Of a stretch of DNA of 6,733 nucleotides, positions 1 through 5,931 are shown piece by piece. This DNA comes from Bacillota bacterium (GTDB lineage Bacteria > Bacillota > Clostridia > Peptostreptococcales > Anaerovoracaceae), in contig JAUNBO010000034.1 of NCBI GenBank assembly GCA_030527065.1, positions 6,614 through 13,346 of the forward strand, in the 5' to 3' direction. Under the pieces are notes generated by a model, which worked only from the letters and a program-made list of their open reading frames with translations, did not search any database and was not told the DNA's origin. A program made the translations under genes and the position numbers. The first letter of the stretch is position 1, and every line of letters starts with the position of its first letter.

Positions 1-705
1 GCCCAGGCGGGCATCCAGCCCATCCTGGCGGCCAGAGACGTACACGTAGCCAGAAAAGCGGCGTTTATAACGGCGGCAGTGGTGGCCCCCTTCGGGATCC
101 TCACGGCCCTCCTGGGCATGTGCGCCAGGATCATCTATCCGGACCTGGGCAACGCCAAGCTGGCCCTGCCCACCCTCATGATGGATATGCCCCCGGTCCT
201 GGGGGGCATCGTGCTGGCGTCCATTTTCGCCGCAGTGCTGTCCACCATCTCCCCCATCATCTTAGCGGCGGGGACCATGTTCACCAGAGACATCTACGAC
301 AGATTTTCAAAGAACACGGACGATAAAAGGACCCTGTTCGTTTCCCGGCTTTCCACCGGCATTGCAGGGCTCGTCTGCATCGGTCTGGCCATGGTGTTCT
401 ACACCTCCTCCCGCATCCTGGATATGGTGTATTTCGCATACACCTTAAGAGGGGCCTGCTTCATCATCTTGCTGTACGGCATCTACTGGAAGGGGACCTC
501 GGAAAAGGGAGCCATCATATCCATCATCATCACCGGAGCCATAGGGGCTTTCTGGGTCATCTGGAAGGCGGCGGCGGGGGATTATCCGATCGCGCCGTGG
601 ATGACAGAGACCTACGCTTCGGTCATCGCCGCAGCCATTTCCACCCTGCTGTTCAGCCTGGTCTTCCCCAAAAAGGAAAGACTGGAAGCCAGAGAAGAGG
701 AATAG
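1..705 (+). CDS. Sodium:solute symporter family (SSS) transporter, C-terminal part (5' end outside window)
   Basis: The frame is open from base 1 and ends at TAG 703-705, giving the last 234 residues of a membrane protein; the start lies upstream. Several hydrophobic segments separated by short charged loops are visible. The fragment begins with QAGIQPILAARDVHVARKAA, which resembles the loop before TM7 of SSS proteins such as PutP. FAAVLSTISPIILAAG followed by FTRDIYDRF (about residues 75-102 of the fragment) matches the family's TM8 region, where Ser/Thr residues form the Na2 sodium site. The tail is charged (KKERLEAREEE) and probably cytoplasmic. The family couples Na+ entry to uptake of amino acids, sugars, carboxylates or other organic solutes; the substrate cannot be read from this part. 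Its place 98 bases ahead of a co-directional catabolic operon suggests it imports the pathway substrate, which is inference. No frameshift is seen. Confidence 0.9.
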   Translation, partial: AQAGIQPILAARDVHVARKAAFITAAVVAPFGILTALLGMCARIIYPDLGNAKLALPTLMMDMPPVLGGIVLASIFAAVLSTISPIILAAGTMFTRDIYDRFSKNTDDKRTLFVSRLSTGIAGLVCIGLAMVFYTSSRILDMVYFAYTLRGACFIILLYGIYWKGTSEKGAIISIIITGAIGAFWVIWKAAAGDYPIAPWMTETYASVIAAAISTLLFSLVFPKKERLEAREEE

Positions 706-803
706 AAAGGGCAAAGGTTCATTACGGGCACAATTCAATAAAAATAAATAAGGTATCACAAAAATTACAACGGTTGCATTGCATGATCAGAAGGAGGGAT
801 AGA
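706..803 (+). other. AT-rich intergenic leader before the aminotransferase genes
   Basis: This 98-base gap is clearly richer in A and T than the flanking genes, especially about 731-770 (AATTCAATAAAAATAAATAA and following bases). It is the largest gap in the window and the most likely place for an internal promoter. I see no pair of -35/-10 boxes close enough to consensus to call, no convincing sigma-54 element and no terminator hairpin after the symporter, so co-transcription with the symporter is equally possible. A short near-repeat, TTGCATTGCAT, lies at 774-784. The strong Shine-Dalgarno sequence AAGGAGG at 791-797 belongs to the next gene. Confidence 0.4.
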
Positions 804-2021
804 ATGCAGTTAAAAGACGTAAATCTGACAGCCCAGGAAGTGGTGGATATCACAAAGAAGTACATGATAGAAACCTATCAGCGCTTCCCCTTTGTGGCCA
901 CCCGGGCAAAAGGAATGTATCTTTATGATGAGAATGATGAACCCTATCTGGATTTTTACGGCGGCATCGCGGTAAACAACGCAGGCAGCTGCAATGAGAA
1001 GGTGGTGGCTGCCGTCAGAGACCAGGTGGGCGACATCATGCACACCTTCAACTATCCGTACACCATCCCTCAGGCGGTGCTGGCGAAGAAGATCTGCGAG
1101 CTCCTGGGCATGGACAAGATCTTCTACCAGAATTCCGGAACGGAGGCCAACGAGGCCATGATAAAGATGGCCCGGAAATACGGCGTGGATAACTTCGGAC
1201 CGGAGCGTTACCACATAATCACGGCAAAGAAGAGCTTCCACGGAAGGTCCTTCGGCGCCATGTCCGCCACGGGCCAGCCGGACAACGCCTGCCAGCTGGG
1301 CTTCAAGCCCATGGTGCCGGGCTTCTCCTATGCGGACTTCAACAGCGTGGAATCCTTCCGGGCGGCGGTCACCGAAAACACCATAGCCATCATGCTGGAG
1401 CCCATACAGGGCGAGGGCGGCGTATGGCCCGCCACCCAGGAATTCATGGACGGCATAGTGGCTCTGTGCAAGGAAAAGGGACTCCTTCTGCTGATGGACG
1501 AGATCCAGACCGGCTGGTGCCGGACGGGAAAGGTAATGGCTTTCCAGCACTACGGAATCAAGCCGGACATCGTTTCCATGGCCAAGGGCCTGGGAGGCGG
1601 GATGCCCATCGGCGCCGTCTGCTGCAATGCGAAAGCGGCTTCGGCCTTCAATCCCGGTTCCCACGGGACCACCTTCGGCGGGAGCCCCGTCAGCTGCGCC
1701 GCAGCCAACGCCCAGATAGACGAGCTCCTGGACAAAAAGCTGGCGGAGAACGCCGCAGAGGTCGGCGCTTACTTCATGGAAAAACTGGCCGCACTTCCCC
1801 ATGTGAAGGAAGTGAGAGGCAAGGGCCTGCTGGTAGGCGTGGAGTTCGATTTCCCCGGCGCTGCGGACATCAAGCACGGCTGCACGGACAGAAGGCTGCT
1901 GGTCACCGCCATCGGCACTTCCGTCATCCGTATGGTGCCGCCCCTTATTGCAACAAAGGAAGACTGCGACAAGGCTGCGGCCATCATAAAGGAAGCAGTG
2001 GAAGAGGCTGCCTCCAAATAA
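804..2021 (+). CDS. Class III PLP-dependent aminotransferase, ArgD/GabT-like
   Basis: The product is a 405-residue cytoplasmic fold-type I PLP enzyme, the usual length for the acetylornithine/4-aminobutyrate aminotransferase group, which moves a terminal amino group to a 2-oxo acid and leaves an aldehyde. Visible landmarks are FYGGIAVNN (51-59), the cofactor-phosphate motif SGTEANEA (111-118), FHGRSFGAMSATGQ (145-158), LEPIQGEGG (198-206), MDEIQTG with Asp232 for the pyridine nitrogen, Lys261 in SMAKGLGGG for the Schiff base, and HGTTFGGSP (287-295). The start at 804 follows AAGGAGG (791-797) by six bases; an in-frame ATG at 783 lacks such a site and was not used. One deviation: WCRTGK (238-243) has Cys where ArgD-like enzymes usually have Gly. 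A PatA-like aminotransferase follows after 33 bases, so this enzyme may act on a second amino group or an omega-amino acid such as 4-aminobutyrate or 5-aminovalerate. Biosynthetic ArgD function is less likely because no arginine genes are near. Family is sure; substrate is not. Confidence 0.93.
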   Translation: MQLKDVNLTAQEVVDITKKYMIETYQRFPFVATRAKGMYLYDENDEPYLDFYGGIAVNNAGSCNEKVVAAVRDQVGDIMHTFNYPYTIPQAVLAKKICELLGMDKIFYQNSGTEANEAMIKMARKYGVDNFGPERYHIITAKKSFHGRSFGAMSATGQPDNACQLGFKPMVPGFSYADFNSVESFRAAVTENTIAIMLEPIQGEGGVWPATQEFMDGIVALCKEKGLLLLMDEIQTGWCRTGKVMAFQHYGIKPDIVSMAKGLGGGMPIGAVCCNAKAASAFNPGSHGTTFGGSPVSCAAANAQIDELLDKKLAENAAEVGAYFMEKLAALPHVKEVRGKGLLVGVEFDFPGAADIKHGCTDRRLLVTAIGTSVIRMVPPLIATKEDCDKAAAIIKEAVEEAASK

Positions 2022-2042
2022 GATAATACCAAAGAACCGAAC

Positions 2043-2049
2043 AGGAGGT
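2043..2049 (+). promoter_or_regulatory. Ribosome binding site of the PatA-like gene
   Basis: AGGAGGT lies five bases before ATG 2055 in the 33-base gap after the first aminotransferase. The near-perfect match to the anti-Shine-Dalgarno sequence fixes the start of the second aminotransferase. The short gap holds no room for a separate promoter, so the two genes are probably on one transcript. Confidence 0.8.
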
Positions 2050-2054
2050 TTGAA

Positions 2055-3410
2055 ATGGGTAGAAAAAGCTTTGAAGAGGTTTTACAGTATACAGAGTATG
2101 CGATGAAAACCATCGAACAAAAGTCCATGACGGAAGACGAGATGAGATTTTTCATCGACGAGACCCGCCACAATTTTGACAACCACATCAATCCCGGGTT
2201 CCTGGCATACAGAAAGTCCGCCGGCGGCGACGAAATGGCCATGGAATGGATGGCCAACGGAGACACCTTTGTGGACCTTCACGGCAAAGAGTACATAGAT
2301 TGCCTGGGCGGCTTCGGCGCCTTCAACTGCGGCCACCGCCATCCCACGGTGGTGAAGAACGTAATGAACCAGCTGGAGAAGCAGCCTCTGTCCAGCGCCG
2401 AGCTCATCGACGCCAACAGGAGCCTGCTGGCCCGCATCCTGGCGGACGTGACCCCCGGGGATCTGCAGTACACCTTCTTCACCAGCTCCGGTACGGAAGC
2501 GGTGGAGTGCGGCATCAAGATGGCCACCCTGGCCACGGGCCGTCACTATTATGTAGCGTTCAAGGGAGATTTCCACGGCAAGACCCTGGGCTCCCTGTCC
2601 ATGACCTCCAAGGAGCATTTCAGAGGACCCTTCCTCCCGCTGCTCCAGGGCACCAGGCATGCGCCCTACGGCGATCTGGAATATCTGAAGAAGCTCATAG
2701 ACTGCATGGAATATGTGGGAGAGCTTCCGGCGGCCATCATTTACGAGCCCATCCAGGGCGAGGCCGGCGTCATCATTCCCCCGGACGATTTCATCCCCGG
2801 GATCCGGGAAATCTGCGACAAGTACGGCATCATGATGGTAGCCGACGAGGTCCAGGCCGGCATGGGACGTACCGGGTATCTCTTCGCCACGGATTATGCA
2901 GGGGTGGCTCCTGATATCATGTGTCTGGGCAAATCCATCTCCGGCAGCGTGGTGCCTCTCAGCGCCTGCGTCTGCACAGAGAAAGCCTTCGAGGGCATGT
3001 TCCCGGATCCCCTGCTCCACAGCACCACCACCGGCGGCAACCCCCTGGCCACCTCGGCGGGCATCGCAGCCTTCAACGTCATCCTGGGCGAGGACCTCTG
3101 CGGCAACGCCCGGAAGATGGGCGCCATCTTCATGGAAGGCCTGGAGAAGCTCCACCAGAAATATCCTAAGCTGCTGACCACCTACAGAGGCAGAGGCCTG
3201 ATGATCGCCATGGAATTCTGCGACGGCGATATGGGCTATGAAGTGGTGTACGAAGCCTTCAACAGGAGACTGCTCCTGTCCGGTTCTCTGATCAATGCAA
3301 AGACCATCCGGATAGAGCCGCCTCTGAACATCACGGAAGCCCACGTAAGGGAAGCCCTGGATATTCTGGACGTGTCCATGGATATCGTTTACAAGAAGCA
3401 TTTTGCATAA
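2055..3410 (+). CDS. Class III aminotransferase, putrescine aminotransferase (PatA/YgjG)-like
   Basis: The 451-residue product aligns by eye along its whole length with E. coli putrescine aminotransferase (459 residues), which moves an amino group of putrescine or cadaverine to 2-oxoglutarate and yields the aminoaldehyde. Shared landmarks include the N-terminal extension with HINPGFLAYRKS (44-55), IDCLGGFGAFNCGHRHP (81-97), SGTEAVE (145-151), FHGKTLGSLS (173-182), EPIQGEAGVIIPP (231-243), ADEVQAGMGRTG (263-274, Asp264), the Schiff-base lysine Lys293, HSTTTGGNPLA and, near the end, INAKTIRIEPPLN. The INPGF and NAKTIRIEPPL stretches are much closer to PatA than to ArgD or GabT. The lysine motif is unusual: LGKSISGSVVPLSA where E. 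coli has LAKALGGGVMPIGA. That may reflect a distinct clade or substrate. The gene sits between another aminotransferase and an acylating aldehyde dehydrogenase, which would take the aldehyde. Diamine aminotransferase is the best reading; an ornithine or other omega-amino acid enzyme is the alternative. Confidence 0.92.
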   Translation: MGRKSFEEVLQYTEYAMKTIEQKSMTEDEMRFFIDETRHNFDNHINPGFLAYRKSAGGDEMAMEWMANGDTFVDLHGKEYIDCLGGFGAFNCGHRHPTVVKNVMNQLEKQPLSSAELIDANRSLLARILADVTPGDLQYTFFTSSGTEAVECGIKMATLATGRHYYVAFKGDFHGKTLGSLSMTSKEHFRGPFLPLLQGTRHAPYGDLEYLKKLIDCMEYVGELPAAIIYEPIQGEAGVIIPPDDFIPGIREICDKYGIMMVADEVQAGMGRTGYLFATDYAGVAPDIMCLGKSISGSVVPLSACVCTEKAFEGMFPDPLLHSTTTGGNPLATSAGIAAFNVILGEDLCGNARKMGAIFMEGLEKLHQKYPKLLTTYRGRGLMIAMEFCDGDMGYEVVYEAFNRRLLLSGSLINAKTIRIEPPLNITEAHVREALDILDVSMDIVYKKHFA

Positions 3411-3432
3411 GCGAAAACAATAGCCATCATGT

Positions 3433-3466
3433 CCCGACGGGGGGCCTTTCGGGGCCCCTCGCCGGG
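3433..3466 (+). other. Strong intergenic stem-loop before the aldehyde dehydrogenase gene
   Basis: Bases 3433-3446 pair with 3453-3466: fourteen positions with twelve Watson-Crick pairs, one G-T wobble (3440/3459) and one A-C mismatch (3437/3462). The loop is TTTCGG, which can close further as a UUCG tetraloop (3448-3451) on a U-G pair. No T run follows, so it is not a standard intrinsic terminator on this strand, and the opposite strand shows none either. It ends 16 bases before the GGAAGGAG ribosome binding site (3481-3488). A role in mRNA processing, 3'-end protection of the aminotransferase message or attenuation is inferred only. Confidence 0.75.
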
Positions 3467-3497
3467 CGGTTACAGAAGAGGGAAGGAGTGCGCAAGC

Positions 3498-4871
3498 ATG
3501 GAAGTAAAGGATTATGTAGCGGGTCTGGTGGAAAAGGCGCGGATCGCTCAGCAGGAATTTGAGAAATACAGCCAGGAACAGGTAGATGCGGCGGTGAGAG
3601 CCGTGGGTAAGGCTGTTTTCGATAAAGGTGAAGAGCTGGCAAGAATGGCAATCGATGAGACCCATATGGGATGCTATGAGGATAAGGTCCTGAAGAACAA
3701 GGGAAAGGCTACGGCCACCTGGAATTATCTGAAGGGCAAGAAGAGCGTGGGCGTGCTGCGGAAGGACGAAGAAAAGGGCCTCATTGAGATCGGCAAGCCC
3801 ATGGGCGTGATCGGCGCCATTACGCCGGTAACCAACCCGGTGATGACGCCCATGCACAATTCGATGATCGCCCTGAAGGCGGGCAACGCCCTGGTGATCG
3901 CACCCCATCCCGCCGGGAAGAACACCGGCTGGGCCACCTGCGAGGAGATGCGGAAGGCCCTGAAGGCCGTGGGCGCGCCGGTGGATCTGATTCAGTGCAT
4001 CGAGCCGGAATATGTGACCATAGAGGCCTCCGGCGTGCTGATGTCACTGTGCGATGTGGTGGTGGCTACAGGCGGACCGGGAATGGTGAAAGCAGCCTAT
4101 TCCTCCGGAAAGCCCTCCTATGGCGTAGGCGCCGGCAACATGCAGTCCATCGTGGACGAGGATGTGGACCCGGCGGTGGTGGCCCCCAAGATTCTGCGCG
4201 GCAGGACCTACGATAACGGCGTTCTCTGCACCTGCGAGCAGAGCTTCATCGCCCATGAAAAGGTATACGACCAGCTGATCGCCGAGCTGGAGAAGCTGGG
4301 CGCATACTACATCAGCAAGACTGAGGAAGTGGATAAGCTGAGAGACACCCTGCTCCCCGACGGCGCCCTGAATAAGAAGGCCGTGGGCCTTCCCGCCGTG
4401 ATGCTGGCCAGGATGGCCGGGATCACAGTGCCAGAGGACGCCAAGGCGCTGATCGTGCCGGCCAGGGGCGCCGGAACGGCGGACCCCTTCTCCAAGGAGA
4501 AGCTGTTCCCCATCATTGCGGCCTTCAAGTTCAAGGACTGGAAGGACGGCGTAGCCATTGCGAAGGCAAACTTAGAGGGCGAGGGCAAAGGCCACAGCTC
4601 CAACGTGCACTCCTTCAACGATGAGCATGTGGTCTATGCGGGCCTGGAGCTGCCGGTATCCAGATTGCTGGTCAACGGCATCGGTTCCATCGGCGTAGGC
4701 GGGGCCTATTCCAACGGCTTCGTTCCCACCGGGACACTGGGCTGCGGCACCTGGGGCAATAACAGCATCAGCGAGAACCTGAACTATACGCACCTGATGA
4801 ATATTACGCGGATCGGCTACACCAACGACAAAGCAAAGGTCCCCACCCCGGAGGAAGTCTGGGCGGAGTAA
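3498..4871 (+). CDS. CoA-acylating aldehyde dehydrogenase, SucD-like
   Basis: The 457-residue product oxidises an aldehyde with NAD(P)+ and coenzyme A to an acyl-CoA, or runs in reverse. By recall it resembles C. kluyveri CoA-dependent succinate semialdehyde dehydrogenase (SucD) over its full length: an N-terminal helical part with YSQEQVDAAV (24-33), GKPMGVIGAITPVTNP (99-114), IAPHP (134-138), ATGGPGMVKAAYSSGKP (190-206), YDNGVLCTCEQ (238-248) with catalytic Cys244, and the C-terminal TLGCGTWGNNSISENL (413-428). There is no fused alcohol dehydrogenase as in AdhE and no obvious microcompartment-targeting extension. The start follows GGAAGGAG (3481-3488) by nine bases; the frame is open further upstream to an ATG at 3429, but that would place the intergenic hairpin inside the protein. 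Two cysteines, 244 and 246, flank Thr245. The neighbours suggest the substrate is an aldehyde made by transamination: succinate or glutarate semialdehyde, or an aminoaldehyde. Sulfoacetaldehyde dehydrogenase (SauS type) is a less likely alternative. Confidence 0.92.
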   Translation: MEVKDYVAGLVEKARIAQQEFEKYSQEQVDAAVRAVGKAVFDKGEELARMAIDETHMGCYEDKVLKNKGKATATWNYLKGKKSVGVLRKDEEKGLIEIGKPMGVIGAITPVTNPVMTPMHNSMIALKAGNALVIAPHPAGKNTGWATCEEMRKALKAVGAPVDLIQCIEPEYVTIEASGVLMSLCDVVVATGGPGMVKAAYSSGKPSYGVGAGNMQSIVDEDVDPAVVAPKILRGRTYDNGVLCTCEQSFIAHEKVYDQLIAELEKLGAYYISKTEEVDKLRDTLLPDGALNKKAVGLPAVMLARMAGITVPEDAKALIVPARGAGTADPFSKEKLFPIIAAFKFKDWKDGVAIAKANLEGEGKGHSSNVHSFNDEHVVYAGLELPVSRLLVNGIGSIGVGGAYSNGFVPTGTLGCGTWGNNSISENLNYTHLMNITRIGYTNDKAKVPTPEEVWAE

Positions 4872-4896
4872 ATCATCATATCTGAGTTTTCATACG

Positions 4897-4933
4897 GTAC
4901 GCCTGGCCTCACAAGGCGGGCGTACTGCGTTTT
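4897..4933 (+). terminator. Stem-loop with short T run between aldehyde dehydrogenase and CoA-transferase genes (possible attenuator)
   Basis: GTACGCC (4897-4903) pairs with GGCGTAC (4919-4925). The helix continues through a T-G wobble and one bulged G (4905) into GCCT (4906-4909) with AGGC (4914-4917), closed by a CACA loop. After TGCG comes TTTT (4930-4933), directly abutting the AGGAGG ribosome binding site of the next gene. The T run is short and starts four bases after the stem, so termination would be weak or partial. Because the transferase genes complete the same pathway, a leaky terminator or attenuator, or an mRNA-stabilising hairpin, is more likely than a full operon end. Confidence 0.55.
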
Positions 4934-4939
4934 AGGAGG
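4934..4939 (+). promoter_or_regulatory. Ribosome binding site selecting a TTG start
   Basis: AGGAGG sits seven bases before TTG 4947-4949. No ATG or GTG lies in frame at suitable spacing; the GTG at 4951 is in another frame. The site therefore decides the start of the transferase subunit A gene and implies a TTG initiation codon. Confidence 0.75.
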
Positions 4940-4946
4940 AATTGCA

Positions 4947-5918
4947 TTGCGTGCAAACCAAGCGACAAAGGTAATGACGGCCGAGGCGGCCATCTCTCAG
5001 TTCCTGAAGGACGGAGATTGCCTGGCCATCGGCGGTTTCGTCACCAACCGCAGGCCCTACGGCCTGGTGCGGGAAGTGATCCGCCAGAAAAAGAGAGACC
5101 TGTATCTGGAGGGCGGCCCTTCCGGCGGAGACATGGATATGCTCATCGGCGCCGGCTGCGTCTCCATCATGATCGTATCCTACATAGCCAATTCCGGCTA
5201 CACTCAGGTGTGCCGCCGCTTCCGGGACGCATTGGAAAACAATAAGATCCTGTTTGACGACTATTCTCTGGATGTGCATACCATAGCTTACCACGGGGCG
5301 GCCCTGGGCTTCAGCTACGTTCCGGTAAAGAACATGCTGGGGACGGACCTTGTGGAGAAATGGGGGATTTCCGAAGAAGAGAGGAAAAAGCATCCCAAGC
5401 TCCCGCCCAAAAAGTTTGTGGTCCAGGAGGACCCCTTCAACCCGGGCAGCCAGCTCTGCTGCGTGCCCACGCCGAAGATAGACGTGGCCCTGGTCCACGC
5501 TCAGAAAGCCTGTCCCGACGGCACCTTCCGCATCGAAGGCCCCGGCTTCCAGGACCTGGACATCGCCATGGCGGCGAAGCATACCATAGTCTCCTGTGAT
5601 CAGCTGCTTTCCGATGAGGAAATGCACCGGCACCCGGAGCTGAATACCTGCACCGGCCTCTGCGTGGATGCGGTGGTGCATCAGCCCTTCGGGGCCCATC
5701 CCAGCCAGTGCTTCGGCGTTCACGATTACGACGGCCTGTTCTTTGTGGACTATGATAAGGTGAGCCGTACCCAGGAGAGCTTCGACGCCTTCCTGGAGGA
5801 ATACGTCTACGGCTGCCCCACCCACGAAGAGTATCTCAACAAGCTCGGCGCAGCCCGGCTCCTGAACCTGCGGGTCCGGGAAGGCGTTGGCTACGTGCCG
5901 GGGCTGAAGCGGCGATAG
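4947..5918 (+). CDS. gctA: Glutaconate-type CoA-transferase, subunit A
   Basis: This 323-residue protein matches by recall the alpha subunit of Acidaminococcus glutaconate CoA-transferase (about 320 residues) along its length. Landmarks: DCLAIGGFVTNRRPYGLVRE (24-43), SGGDMDMLIGAG (59-70), IANSGYTQVCRRFRDALE (80-97), WGISEEER (139-146), DVALVHAQKACPDGTFRI (179-196), FQDLDIA (201-207), GAHPSQCFGVHDYD (249-262) and EYLNKLGAARLLNL (295-308). Family I CoA-transferases move CoA between carboxylic acids through a glutamyl-CoA intermediate; the catalytic Glu is on subunit B, while subunit A helps form the active site. In the known enzyme, donors and acceptors include glutaconate, 2-hydroxyglutarate, glutarate, acrylate and acetate. 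Here the acyl-CoA made by the upstream dehydrogenase is the likely donor and acetate a likely acceptor, which is inference. Translation starts at TTG after a perfect AGGAGG. The symbol denotes family similarity, not proven substrate. Confidence 0.92.
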   Translation: MRANQATKVMTAEAAISQFLKDGDCLAIGGFVTNRRPYGLVREVIRQKKRDLYLEGGPSGGDMDMLIGAGCVSIMIVSYIANSGYTQVCRRFRDALENNKILFDDYSLDVHTIAYHGAALGFSYVPVKNMLGTDLVEKWGISEEERKKHPKLPPKKFVVQEDPFNPGSQLCCVPTPKIDVALVHAQKACPDGTFRIEGPGFQDLDIAMAAKHTIVSCDQLLSDEEMHRHPELNTCTGLCVDAVVHQPFGAHPSQCFGVHDYDGLFFVDYDKVSRTQESFDAFLEEYVYGCPTHEEYLNKLGAARLLNLRVREGVGYVPGLKRR

Positions 5919-5924
5919 GGGGTG
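5917..5924 (+). promoter_or_regulatory. Ribosome binding site overlapping the subunit A stop codon
   Basis: AGGGGGTG at 5917-5924 begins inside the TAG stop (5916-5918) of subunit A and stands seven bases before ATG 5932. A second purine run, AAGGA at 5926-5930, is only one base from the ATG and too close to serve. The arrangement suits translational coupling of the two subunits, giving near-equal amounts. Confidence 0.6.
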
Positions 5925-5931
5925 TAAGGAC

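Noticed and set aside
718..760. Possible promoter in the AT-rich gap (TTCATT with AT-rich bases about 17 bases on; TATCAC at 754)
   Set aside because: No pair of boxes at proper spacing is close to consensus, and AT-rich DNA yields such matches by chance.
810..1877. 355-codon minus-strand open frame opposite the first aminotransferase
   Set aside because: The composition is low-complexity shadow type and no family is recognised; the plus strand carries all conserved aminotransferase motifs.
3429..3497. Upstream in-frame ATG that would lengthen the dehydrogenase by 23 residues
   Set aside because: The extension would be encoded by the hairpin, lacks a ribosome binding site, and is Arg/Gly/Pro-rich unlike the family; ATG 3498 has a good site.
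2082..3908. 608-codon open frame on the minus strand spanning the PatA-like gene, the gap and the start of the dehydrogenase gene
   Set aside because: It is a GC-rich antisense shadow rich in His, Gly and Ala with no recognisable domain, and it lies over two well-supported conserved genes.
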